This document shows positions 25,290 to 36,690 of a DNA stretch of 64,000 bases, in pieces. The position numbers and the translations under genes are program-made. The notes below the pieces were generated by a model. That model searched no databases. It saw nothing but the letters and a program-made list of their open reading frames with translations, and was not told the origin of the DNA. The stretch spans positions 28,187-92,186 of the forward strand of contig CAUYLG010039385.1 in assembly GCA_963573385.1 (NCBI GenBank), written 5' to 3'. This DNA comes from Cacajao melanocephalus (taxonomy: Eukaryota > Chordata > Mammalia > Primates > Pitheciidae). How positions within the stretch are numbered: position 1 is the first letter of the stretch; each line of letters opens with the position of its first letter.

Positions 25290-25430
25290 AAGAAAGATTG
25301 GTTACTGCTATGATGATTTCCCATCTTACAGATGGGGAAACTGAAGCCAGTGCAAAGATGAGTCTTGCCCTAAGTGACAAGAAGGCAACGCAAGGATTAG
25401 GACTAGATGGATTCAATTCAGAACTTCAGA
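25290..25430 (-). repeat. MIR fragment
   Basis: 'cccatcttacagatggggaa' followed by 'actgaagccagtgcaaagat' and 'aggattaggactagatggat' give the MIR core in reverse. Confidence 0.65.
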
Positions 25431-26894
25431 AGGAGTCCCGTTCCACATTTTTAATGTTCCCAGCACCAGCGTAAGGCCCCTGCTGGCCCTTGTACTCTGT
25501 TTCCCCACCCCTTGTTCTCCTCAGGACAACGAGGTCACCCTCCTACCCAGCCTCCCTGCCCAGCTCTCCCCACTCACAGCCTTTAGCTGCAGAGCCATCT
25601 TTCTAATTTGTCTCTGATCCTATCACCCCTCAAGGAGGCTGCCATCCTCCCTTTCCCCTGCCTCCTGTAGGTGTCCTTTAGGAAAGTGCAGAGATGACAT
25701 TTATGCCACCCCAGATGGGTGGCCCTTGTGGGTGCTTTCAATCTGCCCCATGGAAGACCAGAGCCCTCCCCACTTCCAGGACTCTCCGAGGAAGTGGGAA
25801 GGACGACTCATTCATCCAGCGACATACATACACTTCCGACAGACTCTGTTGGAAACCCTGGTCTTGTCTCCACCTCTTATCCCTCAGCCTTCCTGCCCCA
25901 CGGTCCACAAGGAGAAAGGGCATGTAGAGGACAATCAAAAGGCCTGGATCAATCCTTCTCCTTCAGTGCCCCTCCTTAGCCGATGGTTGCAGAGACCATG
26001 GGAAGACAAAGATGAAAATGATCACAACCTAGCCCAGCCCCCAGGGCTCACCCCCAACCCCATGTGACACTGGACAAGCCCCTTTCCCCCTTAGTCTGTT
26101 AAGCAAGAGAGAAGAATCCAGATCTTAACTCAGTGAGGGGTCACGGACCCCTTACACACCATGCAGCAGCGGGGGTTGACGCACTGACCATTTCCTGACC
26201 ATGGACTCCCCTTAAAGCTCCAGGGAGGCCACTTTTAGACACCCTTTCCAGTTTCTGCATCCCCAAACAGGCCAAGAAAGAGCAGTCCCTCCCTGTTCCC
26301 TGGCAGCCAGCCCCAGAACAGGCTAGGGGAGGGGCGTTTCTCCTCTCATCCCTCATGTGGGGTGTTAGTGGAGCCAGCAGGGCCATTACTCACTGCGCCA
26401 ATCTCTTGCTCCAGCGCTGACCCAACCCCATCCCCTCCTCTAGAGAACAAAATTAAAAGAGATTTGTCCTCCAGCAAGGACAGCTCATCTCTCTCGGCCC
26501 CAGCTCTCAGCAGGTGTGGCTGGTGAGAGCCTGGGAAGGACCCTGGAGACCACCCTCCAACTTGGCAGTCTGCCTGGGTCCTCCTGCTCTCAGCATCTCC
26601 TTACTACTCAGCCCCTCCCTCCAGCCCTCTCCTCCCATCCCACCTTAAGCCCAGGAACATTTTACATAAATTCAATTTAAAACTTCAGAAGCAATCCCTT
26701 CCCACATCTTTAAAGTTCACAGCCCCAGCATCAGAGTCATTTGTTTGAGCTTTCATTCAAAAAGGAGCTCAGTTTGTCACCTCTTTGCTGAAGCATCCAA
26801 GCTGAATGGTGGCACCCTGCTTGAAAGTCCTAGAATGAACAATTCCCTGAGGTTCCCGACCTCAGAGTGAGGGCCTGAGCTCTGGCATCTCTCT
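25431..26894. other. Intergenic sequence with a weak internal direct repeat
   Basis: Mostly unique. About 60 bp at 25412-25472 reappear in the same orientation at about 26672-26733 ('ttcaatt', 'acttcagaag', 'ttccacat/tcccacat' in the same order), at visibly reduced identity. An L2-like stretch may cover about 25490-25690. Confidence 0.45.
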
Positions 26895-26985
26895 CTCCTA
26901 CCGGGCTGGGAGCAACTTGAGGGTACACACCCTCTGGATTCATTTTTATAATTCTCTACCTGCACCTGGCACACAGCATGTGCCG
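26895..26985 (+). repeat. Probable L2 3'-end fragment
   Basis: 'gggctgggagcaacttgagg' followed by 'ctacctgcacctggcacaca' resembles the L2 terminal region. Confidence 0.45.
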
Positions 26986-28744
26986 TGGATGGCTGACTGC
27001 CTCTGCTGATTGGGGATCCACTATGTACCCAGCACTGTGGAGGCCCAAAGGGCTAAGAACAATGCATCTAGTGGAGGTGACAGATGCAGAAACCCACAAA
27101 ATGCCGCTGTGACCATCAGCACAAGGTGAGCAGCCCCCAATCCCATCCTGTGCTCTTTATTCATTTGCCCACAATTCCAGCTACATTGGCCAAACCCTCT
27201 AGAGCTGAATCAGCACCCCCTCCCACACCCATCCAGGCAGATGAAGGGTCCAGCTCTCCTAGATTCCACCACTATCATCACCACCACTCTCCAGAACATT
27301 GGGGCCAGAAGAGAGAGCTTAGTGCAAGCTCTGCTCCTTGAGAACAGACTAGCTGTTCTTATAAAGAATGGGAAGGGCATGGCAAAAAGGGGGAAGCAAA
27401 GAGAACCATTCTTTTGCTCTGCCCCTGACCACTGGCTTACTTTAGTTAGAGGATATTAACCCAAATGCCATGGGGACAGCAAACTCGCTAGAGAAAACAG
27501 CCGAAGCCCTCAGAGTGCATTTAGAGGAGCTGCTTTGGGAGATCTTCCCAGCTCCCTCGGTCTCTTCCTTTACGGAGCGTGCAACTACAGCAGAAGTCAA
27601 GACAGACTGGACTCCCCGCTGTACACAGGTCTCAGTTCAGGGGAGTTCCAGGAGGAGAACTACTCAGATCTAGGCAAAAGGGGCCCCTGCCCAGGGTTAA
27701 CAAACTTTCTCAAAGGATCAGAAATAAATATTTCAGGCTTGCAGACCATCCAGTCTCTGTTAAAACTACTCTGCCCTCATACCTCAAAAGCAGCCATAGA
27801 CAATGCCTGGACAAATGGGTGTGGCTGTGCTCCAATACGACTTTCTAAAACCAGGCCACTGTCTGCTGGAGCTCACACACCGCACACACACTCACACACC
27901 CTTAAAGAGCATGGGGTGCCTCCTGTCACTCAGAATTATTTATGCTCAGCACTGTCAGGATGCAGCCCCTAATCCTAAATATCTGCTTTCATGATTAACA
28001 CTGTTCAGGCCCCAGGGAAATGCTTTTCCACATCTTTTGCTCTAGGTTCTCAAAAGAAAAGACAACAGAGTCAGAATGCCTTGGTGGTTCCTGGGATCTA
28101 TTTCAGAATGTGGAGAAGGGTATGCACAGCAAAAGCTCTTAGATAAGAAAGATAATTAATTTGCTTTTCAAATCCTTGCTCTTTGACAGCATGAATGCAA
28201 TAGATTCTTGAAAAGGTATCGTTTCCAAGTAATACCAAGTGTCCATTCTCTAGCTGTCTTCCTGTTCCAATGAATGGTTCTGGAAGCACTCACAGGTTGT
28301 CAAATTATTATTTGTAGCATTTACTATGGTTGGCGTGGCAGCTGAGAAACATTTTCTACATTAGCAATTCATATTAATCATATGGTACATATGTAGGTCT
28401 ACATGTAAAAAGTACGATGCTGATTGATTGCATTAACAAAAACTGTCACATTTAGTGTTACAGTTGTGAACAGTTTTATCTTTATGACATATTTAATAAC
28501 AGTTAAGTATCTTTTCCAAAAAATAAAATTTTAGCTATGCTCAAGTGTTTTTTAAATTTTTGATGTTCGTTCATCATGTGAATTATGCCTTTTAATGTTT
28601 ATAGGTGATTTTGAATACTTTCTTGAAAGCATATATAAGTCTAATGTTTTAATTTCATACTATACTTGAACTTAAATGTTTAAGAAAAACACCTTCAAAT
28701 TTTGGACACTGAATAAGAGTGCAATTTATTCTCTAATCCTTTAC
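26986..28744. other. Unique intergenic sequence becoming AT-rich
   Basis: A composition shift occurs near 28.1 kb from GC-moderate to AT-rich DNA. A short CA run lies near 27880-27900. No gene is recognised. Confidence 0.5.
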
Positions 28745-29063
28745 CTGAGTTGTTCAATACAATATCCACTGTTTGCATATGGCTATTCAGCACTGGACAT
28801 GAGGCGAGGCATACTGAGATGAGCTGTAAGAGTAAAATATACACCGAATCCCAGAGACACAGTATGAAAAAAGGAACATAAACTATCTCATTAATAGTTG
28901 TTTTTTTTTTAAATATTGATTCTTTGTTGAAACAACATTTTGGGCATCTTGGATTGAATACAATGTTATTAAAATTTCACCTGTTTCTTTTTACTTTCTA
29001 AGTGAGTCACAACTAGCCACACTTGTGACTCATATAATTGTATTGGATAGGGCTGCTTCAGAG
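28745..29063. mobile_element. hAT-Charlie-type non-autonomous DNA transposon fossil
   Basis: Near-complete old element: 'ttgttcaatacaatatccac', 'gtaagagtaaaatatacacc', 'cataaactatctcattaata', 'cacctgtttctttttacttt', ending 'ttgtattggatagggctgct'. The diverged ends are roughly complementary (tgttcaatac / gtattggata). MER3-like by memory; the exact family is uncertain. Confidence 0.65.
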
Positions 29064-29186
29064 CACTACTGTCAATACAACACAAATTACATGGGGATCC
29101 TCAATTTAACAAAATTGGTGATTTTGCTAACATAATGGCAAGAAAAATAAATTTTGTGCATAACAATTTAAGCGTTAAGTACATCT

Positions 29187-29517
29187 ATTTTTGTGTAGTT
29201 TTTTTTTTTTTTTTTTTGAGACAAGGTCTCGCTCTGTCACCCAGGCTGGAGTGCAGTGTTGCAAACACAGCTCACTGCAGCCTTGACCTCCCAGGCTCAA
29301 TCAATCCTTCCACCTCAGCCTCCCCAGCAGCTGGGCCTACCAGCACATACCACCATGCTCAGATAACTTTTGTATTTTTTTGTAGACACAGGTTTTGGCC
29401 ATGTTGTCTAGGCTGGCCTCGAATTCCTGGGCTCAAGTGATCCACCCACCTCGGCCTCCCACAGTGCTGAGATTACTGGCATGAGCCACTGCACCAGGCC
29501 AATTTTTGTGTAATTTT
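29187..29517 (-). mobile_element. Full-length Alu with target duplication
   Basis: Antisense Alu body 29199-29500: T19 tail, 'gagacaaggtctcgctctgt', and head 'tgagattactggcatgagcc'. Flanked by near-identical copies of atttttgtgtagtttt starting at 29187 and 29502 (one mismatch). Confidence 0.93.
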
Positions 29518-29584
29518 TAACACTGATTTATTTTAAATTTCTCATGATTCTGATGCCATTAAGGCTTTTGTTGTACTTGTATAA

Positions 29585-29870
29585 TTTAGTACAGTGAAAC
29601 GCCCTCATTTTAAGTATACAGTTGGATGAGTTTGGCTCAGTGTATACACCATGCAGACACCGCAGTCTAGATAAAAGACAACTGGATCATCCCAGGAAGC
29701 GCCTTCATACTCCTTGTCAGTTCAACTCACCTCCCAGGGGCAACTACTTTTCTGCTTTTCATGCCCTTAGATTCATTTTGCCTGTTGTTGAACTTCATAT
29801 AAACAGGATCAAGCATTATCTACTCTCTTGGGTCTGGTTTCTTTTATGTGCCTTTCTATTATTACTCATC
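29585..29870 (-). mobile_element. Old L1 3' fragment
   Basis: 'gccctcattttaagtataca', 'gttggatgagtttggctcag' and 'cagttcaactcacctcccag' resemble the reverse complement of the 3' region of older L1 (L1M-type) elements. No coding capacity. Confidence 0.5.
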
Positions 29871-30264
29871 TAAACATCAGAAAATCAGCAACAGGACACC
29901 AGGACACGTGCAGGAAAAATTTAATTCGTTTGTCTTCAATATTTGCCACCAAAGCCTTATACATATTTTTCGATTTTGTCATTATGAAGGTATACTTGCC
30001 AAGGGAGACGGATAAAACATATTTTGTTTACCCATCTGCTCGCTGAATTAATGACTTGTAGGTATTTAAAAGTGCGGTATGTGAGCCTCCCTTTTGCACT
30101 TTGCCCTGGGCCCCACAGATGGTAGGTAGGCATGGGCGGCCAAGGAGAGAGAGCAAACAGAGGCCGGGGCTGCAGGGTAGCCTCCACCTTGCAGCCCAGG
30201 AACCTGGCCTGGGAGAGCGGGTCAGAGGAAGGGGCCCTGGGGTGCCAAGCTGAGCTGGCGCTAC
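29871..30264. other. Unique intergenic sequence
   Basis: Nothing recognised. Confidence 0.5.
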
Positions 30265-30420
30265 CCATTCAATTAACAAATCTCTATTGAGCATCTAGTA
30301 TCTGCCCACAGTGTGCTAAGTTTTAGGATTACAATGAGAAAAAAAGTAAATTAAGAGACACCCCCTCTGGCCTCATGGAGCTGACAATTTAGTAGAAGAG
30401 ACAGATATTAATCGAATAGT
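30265..30420 (-). repeat. L2 3'-end fragment
   Basis: 'caattaacaaatctctattg', 'agcatctagtatctgcccac' and 'ctcatggagctgacaattta' give the reverse complement of the L2 3' end. Confidence 0.7.
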
Positions 30421-30754
30421 CACATCCACAAGGGAGAAAACTTACAGGATCCAGCCCAGATTTCTGTGACTGATATTCAAGCCTTTATTCTTGCTGCACT
30501 CGGTGCTAGAGACGCTCTTCTCGCTCTTTCTTGCACCTACAGAAGTCCATATTCATTCAACAAGGCCTGGCTGCAATGCGTCACCTTGAGAAGCCGACCC
30601 TGTCATTTGTATCCCCTTTCCCTGAGTTCCCCTAGCAGCATCCTCTCACCCCTGTTATCCTGTGTATCACGTTAGGTGGGCACCTTTGCCTCTGCCCCTC
30701 CCACTGAGAGGTCGCTGGTATGCTGGTATGGGGTGAACAAAGGTGATGTGCTTT
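30421..30754. other. Unique intergenic sequence
   Basis: Nothing recognised. Confidence 0.5.
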
Positions 30755-31075
30755 AAGGCCTGCTTTTTCTTTTCAAAACCGGTTCTCACTATGTTGCCCA
30801 GGCTAAAGTGCAATGGCGCATCCACAGCTCACTGCCACCCTGGCTTCCCAGGCTCATGTGATTCTCCCGTCTCAGCCTCCTAAGTAACTGGCACCGTAGG
30901 CACATGCCACTACACCCAGCTAATTTTTTATGTTTTAATTTTTTTGTAGAGATGGTGCCTCACTATAGTGCCCAGGCTGGTCTCGAACTCCCGTGCTCAA
31001 GAGATCCTCCAACCTTGGCCTCCTGAAGTGCTGGGATCACAGGCATGAGCCACCATGCCTGGAAAGGCCTGCATT
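30755..31075 (-). mobile_element. Alu, old subfamily, with target duplication
   Basis: Antisense Alu body 30767-31063: 'ttctcactatgttgcccagg', linker 'ttttaatttttttgtagaga', and head 'gctgggatcacaggcatgag'. The flanking duplication aaggcctgct/att lies at 30755 and 31064. Heavily mutated, suggesting AluJ. Confidence 0.9.
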
Positions 31076-31081
31076 TGAGGC

Positions 31082-31225
31082 CTGGCTCTACCACCTCAAA
31101 GCTCTATGGGTTTGCCCAGGTGAATTCTCATCCTTGAGTCTGTGTCCTGCTCTGAACAATGGGAACAATGCTAGTTACTTCATATCGTTTTTGTGAAGAT
31201 TAGCTACGTCTACAAGCACACACAA
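31082..31225 (+). repeat. MIR element
   Basis: 'cctggctctaccacctcaaa', 'gaacaatgggaacaatgcta' and 'tttttgtgaagattagctac' match the MIR body. Confidence 0.65.
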
Positions 31226-31245
31226 ATGCTGAGTGGATTAGTCTT

Positions 31246-31261
31246 CACACACACACACACA
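31246..31261. repeat. (CA)n microsatellite, about 8 units
   Basis: Uninterrupted cacacacacacacaca. Short enough that polymorphism is possible but modest. Confidence 0.9.
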
Positions 31262-31772
31262 TTCCCCCCCTATTTGTCTGCAAGGCCCAGGACCTGCTGA
31301 AAAACGAGTTGTCCACCCTCACCTGGCTCTGTAGCCTCTGCATCCAGGGATCAGGGTGCCTCAAAGCAGATAGACAGCTAGAACAGGGAGGCAGAGGGAC
31401 AGAGACAAGCTGAAGGCTCAGGGCCCTGGGCTCCCTGGCTGGCAGAACAACTGGGTGAATTGGCCCCCACTTGTAACACGCCTGAGGGTAGGAAGAGGTG
31501 GCCACTCTAAGCAGCATCCTGGCTCAGAGCCAGGTGCTAGGGTGGACCCTGTGTGATGGTAGAATAGGCCCAGAGCAGCTGGGATCCAGGTGGGGACTGC
31601 CAGGAACAGGCCCAGGATGCTGGACCAGGGCCCAGAGCTGCTTTCCAAGGCCCATCTTCTCCCCTTTCCCAGAGTATGGTCACCACGCTGCCAACAGTCC
31701 TGGCAGCCCCCAGCCCCTCTGTTTTCAGAGCAGCCTGGGATGTTGCCAAGCCAGCCACAGGCAGACAGAGGT
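31262..31772. other. Unique intergenic sequence
   Basis: GC-rich, with chance overlapping open frames on both strands and no recognisable product. Confidence 0.5.
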
Positions 31773-31832
31773 GTCCCTGCCTGAGCCCTGAGAGTAAAAC
31801 CCTTCATCCATTTCATCACCAAGCTCCAGGCT
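31773..31832. repeat. Local inverted-duplication segment Q
   Basis: About 60 bp ('ctgcctgagccctgagagta' through 'tcaccaagctccaggct') match the reverse complement of 33441-33502 with about three differences. Flanks on both sides do not match. Confidence 0.8.
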
Positions 31833-32527
31833 CTCAAACACCATTCCATGTGGCCCTGGAACACAGCCCCCACCCCTAGACAGAGAAGGCAGGACAAAGT
31901 CTTCATCTAAACTCACTGGTCCCTCCCTGGAGCTTCCTTGGACCTGGCTGGTGCTTCCCCTCTTCTCATCTGTAAAAAGGAAAGAGTAAGCTCTGTCCTA
32001 TCTCCCACAACTCTGCAACTGTAAAATAAGACCAACCAAGATAATACGTCTTACACATGAGCAACTTACTGTGTGACCTTAGCGAGCATGTTGCCCTCCT
32101 CTGTGCCTCGGTTTATATGAGGCAGCACTAGGTCAGAGGTAATATAGTGCTCCCTGACCCCATCTCAGAGAAAAACGAGAGCACCTCTTAGAAGACATCA
32201 AGTTTTCTTTTTTTTTCCTTAGAGAAATCAAGGTGGTTGGATGTCCACCTCCCATCCCCATCCATCCAGGGAGGGTTTCCAAGTTCTGGAAGAAGTCCAG
32301 AGGGCTCCTGTATGAAAAGATAAGTCCCCAGCCAGAGGTCAGCTCCCCTACCAGCAGCCAGGCTCAGCTGGGCTCCTCCCATACCCCTACCCATGCCAAT
32401 TATCACTGGCCCTGGCAGCTCCTCTTGGCAGCTCAGGCCTCCACACCTTGCCAGCTGAGTCTCTCCTCCTCTCATTCCTTCCCTCCTCCTCCATACCTGT
32501 CATCATGTTTCCAAAATCATTTCATCT
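31833..32527. other. Unique intergenic sequence
   Basis: Nothing recognised apart from a short T-rich run at 32204-32218. Confidence 0.5.
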
Positions 32528-32630
32528 AACAGGGATTCATCAACAGCCTACTAAGGCCCAGGCACTGAATGAGGCATGAGGATACCACATAAATGAGGCA
32601 CAGCCCAGCTCCATGGGGCATATGGTCAGA
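32528..32630 (-). repeat. L2-like fragment
   Basis: 'gggattcatcaacagcctac' and 'taaggcccaggcactgaatg' resemble the reverse L2 3' end; 'cagctccatggggcatatgg' continues it. Confidence 0.5.
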
Positions 32631-32689
32631 ATTTACCCCCAGCAAGCCCAGAAAGATGTGCTTCCTTACAGGTGTATACGAATAGCCAA

Positions 32690-33060
32690 CATGTATTGAG
32701 TGCTTACCAGGTTCCAGGGACAGAGCTGAGGGATTTACAAGCATCATCCACTTGAACCATCTCAGCACATCTGTGCACTGCACGGCAGGGCTGTGCCCTA
32801 ACACTGAGGGTGGACAAGCCAAGCCTGGGCAGAGGCTGTCAGTGCAAAAACAAAAACATGGGGTCCCTCTGATACCCCTCCCCATTCCCTGGACCCTTGC
32901 GCTGCTGTCATTCATGTCCCAACTTTATAATAAAGCAAATAAGTCTGGCCCATGAGATATGGATGCTGAGGTTCAGAGAGGCTATTTCTTGCTCAAGGTG
33001 GCAATGTCTGATGGGGGCAGAGTCAGAGTTCAGACCCCATCTGTCAGGTATGAAGCCCCT
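32690..33060 (-). repeat. MIR element split by a ~150-bp insert
   Basis: 32690-32800 ('catgtattgagtgcttacca', 'agcatcatccacttgaacca') and 32952-33060 ('gctgaggttcagagaggcta', 'gagtcagagttcagacccca') are consecutive parts of one reversed MIR. The intervening 32790-32955 is a separate repeat unit, also present at 34105-34275. Confidence 0.7.
32790..32955 (+). repeat. Local direct-repeat unit, copy 1
   Basis: Matches 34105-34275 in the same orientation at roughly 80%, sharing for example 'caagccaagcctggg', 'cagtgcaaaaa' and 'attcatgtcccaactttat'. It interrupts a MIR, so it was inserted here after the MIR. Possibly a DNA-transposon-derived family; not named. Confidence 0.7.
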
Positions 33061-33244
33061 TATTCTTCACCTACCACCTAACACCATGACCATAGCTGAG
33101 TGATGAGGAGCCACCAAGTATGCCTGGGAAGACCTGAGAATGCTGAGGTGACTTTCAGACAGGGATGGACCTTGCTAGGTGATTAAGGCTTTTCCAAGCA
33201 GACAAGGAAGAAAAGGCATTCCAAGCAAGTGGAGTGTTGACAAC
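33061..33244. other. Unique sequence
   Basis: Nothing recognised. Confidence 0.5.
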
Positions 33245-33502
33245 CTTATGAGGTAGGGGTTATTGTATCATGGTCCCCATCCTCCATATGGGAAATTGGG
33301 GTGGTCACACAGCGAGTAATTGGTGGAAGAGCCAGGATTCCAACTTTGCTCCCACCCTGAATTATTATGGGAGACTCTAAAGACCCAGGAGCTTTGCTGG
33401 AAGGTGGTGATGATTTACTCCCTGGAGAAATAGGCCCCAAGCCTGGAGCTTGGTGATGAAATGGATGAAGGGTATCACTCTCAGGGCTCAGGCAGGGGCA
33501 AA
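33245..33502. repeat. Composite inverted-duplication block P
   Basis: The reverse complement of 33245-33436 matches 35197-35396 at about 89% with one small indel, and that of 33441-33502 matches 31773-31832. The two matches sit side by side here but are 3.4 kb apart at the other locations. Part of the first match is MIR-like, but the shared flanks ('cagcaaagctcctgggtctt') are not. Confidence 0.8.
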
Positions 33503-34104
33503 GGCAGAGGTGCATGGGAGTACCTGGTAGGTCTGGGGAACACCAGGCTCTTATGTATGGGCAGACCCTCGGAGAAGCCAGAATTAAAGGGGAATATGCA
33601 CATTTTCTCATCTCACCTTTTCTTTACAAGTAAGAGGCTGAGGCCCAGGAGGGCTCCACCCGCCAAGGCCAGGTTGCCGGGTAGGGACTTCCGCTCTCAG
33701 ATCAAGCTGCCTTTCTGTTTCTCCTCTCTTTCCTCCTTTCTTTGCCTCTTCTTCCTGTTCTCCTTCACTCTCTGCAAACATTTCCTCCCTCCCCTCTCCC
33801 CTGCCTGCTATTAGAACCACCCGCAGGAGATTCCTACCCCTCCGCCACCACCAAGTCTCCTCCCCCTTCTCCATCCCCAGCCTCCTAGACCTGGCCTTCC
33901 ATTTGCTTCCCCACTACCTCTGATGAGCTTTATCCATAATGCAGAGGGTGAGGTGAGGTGAGGTTGTAGGAATAATTTTCCTAGTCTGTGTACCGGGCTC
34001 GGACCACAAACTGCTCACCCACAGGTAAGATTCAGGTCTCAGATTAGCTACTCGCTCCAACCTGCTTCCAGATCATGCACAGGTACAGAGTGCCCTGGGC
34101 ACCG
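33503..34104. other. Unique sequence with pyrimidine-rich tract
   Basis: 33700-33900 is strongly C/T-rich (many ctcc/ttcc units). A short ggtga repeat lies at 33949-33966. No gene is recognised. Confidence 0.5.
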
Positions 34105-34275
34105 GCACTGTGCCCTAGCACTGAGAGTGGGCAAGCCAAGCCTGGGTAGAGGCTGCCCAGTGCAAAAAGGAAAATATGAGATCCCTTCTGATCACTCCCT
34201 CCCTTTCCTGGTCCCTTGCCTTGCTGACATTCATGTCCCAACTTTATCATAACACAAATAATTCTGGTCCATAGA
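34105..34275 (+). repeat. Local direct-repeat unit, copy 2
   Basis: Partner of 32790-32955 (about 80% identical, a few small indels). Here it is not inside a MIR. Confidence 0.7.
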
Positions 34276-34870
34276 AATGCAAATTGTCTTCAGAGGAATG
34301 CAATTAATTGTTGTCCTGTGGCTGCTGACTAGATCACCAGGCTTTGCATCTCTCTGTGAGTTCGTGTCAGCATACCGTATCTGACTATGTATGGGAAGCA
34401 CCTGGAATTCTGCTTTGAACAGGTTGTAATATCTCCTGGAGTGCCTCACTAATTAATGAGTTAAATGCAATCTTTAACATATGTTCATTTTATTTCCATA
34501 CAAGAGTCATGATTTTACTTTTTCAAAATCAATTACTCGTTAATGCTGCCAAGATGGCGGTGGCCAGCTTCCATCTGGAAACTGAGATGGTTGGGATTAC
34601 GGGCAGGCTGTCCCCAGTGGCACGGGTGTGCACCCCAACATCTGACTGGCTCCACAATGCTGCTTGTTATTGTCCCTGCCAGCATTTGCTCCACTAAGAT
34701 TTTTTTTTAACAGGGGTATGCAAAGAATTTGGTGTTTCCTCCTGAAGGGAAGCCTCAGCCCCACACTCTGAGCAGAAAAGGACCTTTCTCTTCCCAGTCA
34801 CGCCCAGCCCTTGAGTCTCACAGAGGAGGGCTCTAAAGGACAGATAATGGGGACTCAGGATCTTCTGCTG
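34276..34870. other. Unique intergenic sequence
   Basis: Nothing recognised; an AT-rich patch at 34440-34550. Confidence 0.5.
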
Positions 34871-34935
34871 GGGGTCCTCAGTCAGTCATTCATTCAGGCA
34901 GCACTAACTGAGCACCTACTAGGTGCCAGGTGCAC
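34871..34935 (-). repeat. Short L2-like fragment
   Basis: 'cagtcattcattcaggcagc' followed by 'actgagcacctactaggtgc' is the reversed L2 terminus. Confidence 0.55.
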
Positions 34936-35196
34936 TGAGAATAGAGGCCAAGCAGAAGGGCTCCCACTCTGGTCTCTCTCACCTTCCCTTGGTCTTCACT
35001 CAACGCTCATGGCCCAGCTGGCCCTGGCTTCAAGTGGGGCCTTACGGAACCAGAGAGGCCCTCTGTGCCAACCTTCTCCCTCCCAGCAAACCTGGCCAGA
35101 AGTCCTCCCATGAGAAGCGGGGCTCCCACAAGACTACAGGAGCTGACCCGTCTCACTGACCACTCTCCCACCCCCAAGGGAAAGCTTTCTCACATG

Positions 35197-35396
35197 GGGC
35201 CTACTTCCCCATGGAAGAAATCATCACCTTTTCCCAGCAAAGCTCCTGGGTCTTTATAGCCTCCCATAATAATTCAGTAACTGGGCGGGAGCAAAGTTGG
35301 AATCCTGGTTCTTCCGCCAATTACTCGCTGTGTGACCACTCCAATTTCCCATATAGTGGATAGGGACCACGATACAATAACCCCTACCCATAAGGC
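35197..35396. repeat. Local inverted-duplication segment R
   Basis: Inverted partner of 33245-33436. It includes a MIR (plus; about 35295-35480) with 'gttggaatcctggttcttcc' and 'ttactcgctgtgtgaccact', plus non-MIR sequence before it. Confidence 0.8.
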
Positions 35397-35480
35397 TGTG
35401 AACATTCAGTGGGACCACGTGAAACATCTGAGCATGGGCCCAGCACACAGTAAACTCTGAGTAAACGCTGCCTGCTATTA
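35295..35480 (+). repeat. MIR element
   Basis: Follows the MIR from the Arg/Cys-like 'ggaatcctggttcttccgcc' block to the tail 'agcacacagtaaactctgag'. Confidence 0.7.
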
Positions 35481-36384
35481 CAGAGACTGTTAATTAGTAA
35501 TCCTCCTGCCCAGCAGATTGGCTGAGGTCAGGCTGTTAAACGAGGTCTCATGAACTAGTAAATTGAGGTCAAGATGACAAGGAGATTCCAAAATGTCTCT
35601 AATGTAAGGTCAAGTGCAAAGTCAGAAAGTAAGAACCTGGGGACACCCCACCTCTACCCCCACCACTACCACCAATTTGAATTCCCCTCACCAATTCCCG
35701 GGGAAGATAAAAGGATAGGACCACTGAATAGGCAGATGGGGCAGGAGGATGAGGCTGACCACAAAGGCCTGGGCACCCCAAATCCCAGGAGTCCTATGCC
35801 CAGTTTGCTGTATCCCTCTTGGAATAGTTGAGGGGTCACATAGGCAGCACAGTCCTCCTGGGACTACAGCTTGGAGCTCCAGGCACTCCCACGAGGAGAT
35901 ATGAGGGGGTGAGAGGTCTCTCCACATGGAGCTCCCCATCCCTGTCCCTATCCCATACTCTCTGGGCTTCACCAGCCAACAGGGAGCAGCAAGCAGGTGT
36001 CCTGGAAGGCAGGTAATATGAAAGACTTCATGGAAGCTCATTAAAGAGCTACAGAGGCTCCACTGCAGCCCTGCAGATGGACGGATGGATGAGCAGGAGA
36101 GTGGAGGGAGATCTTCCCAGGAGACTGCAGCCCCACCTCCCCCTGCTGTGGCCCAGGCTGTACCCTCACTTTTCTTCATGTAGTTTTGGAAGAGAGTAGG
36201 AACAGGAAGGCATTTCTGATGATAACCAAGACACCCTCTTCTTTCAGGCCTGGTGGACCTGGCAGGGATCAGGGTGAAGGGATCTGAAGGAGGAGAGGGT
36301 CAGAGTCCAAGGGGGTGGGGCTTAGGTAGATCACATCCTATTCTGGACCAGGCACTGTGCCAGTGACAATAGGTGACCCTCATG
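35481..36384. other. Unique intergenic sequence
   Basis: Nothing recognised. Confidence 0.5.
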
Positions 36385-36690
36385 TGATGCTTCCTCTGTA
36401 CCAGGCTCTGGTCCAAATGCTTTACTGTGCTATTATTTCCTTGAGTCCTCACAACCATTAGAAGAGAGCATGCTTATTATCCTCATTTTACTGATTAGGA
36501 AACTGAAGCACAGACAGGTTAACTTGTTGAAGCCAAGCACTGTGTGTACAGGACCTCATTGAATTATTCTCACAACAACTGGGTGTGGTATAAGGGACTA
36601 TCTCTATCACTATTTTACAGAGAAAGAAACTGTGGCTCAGAGGGGTTAAGTAACTTGTACAAGGCCACATGGCTAGAAAGTAGGACAGTA
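36385..36690 (-). repeat. Two adjacent MIR elements
   Basis: 36385-36520 ('tgcttcctctgtaccaggct', 'cctcattttactgattagga') and 36540-36690 ('ctgtgtgtacaggacctcat', 'actattttacagagaaagaa') are two separate reversed MIRs in tandem. The second continues after the Alu at 37047. Confidence 0.75.

Noticed and set aside
34871..34960. Possible extra copy of the 31.8-35.4 kb duplication
   Set aside because: Similarity to 32.53-32.60 kb is explained by both being L2 3'-end fragments.
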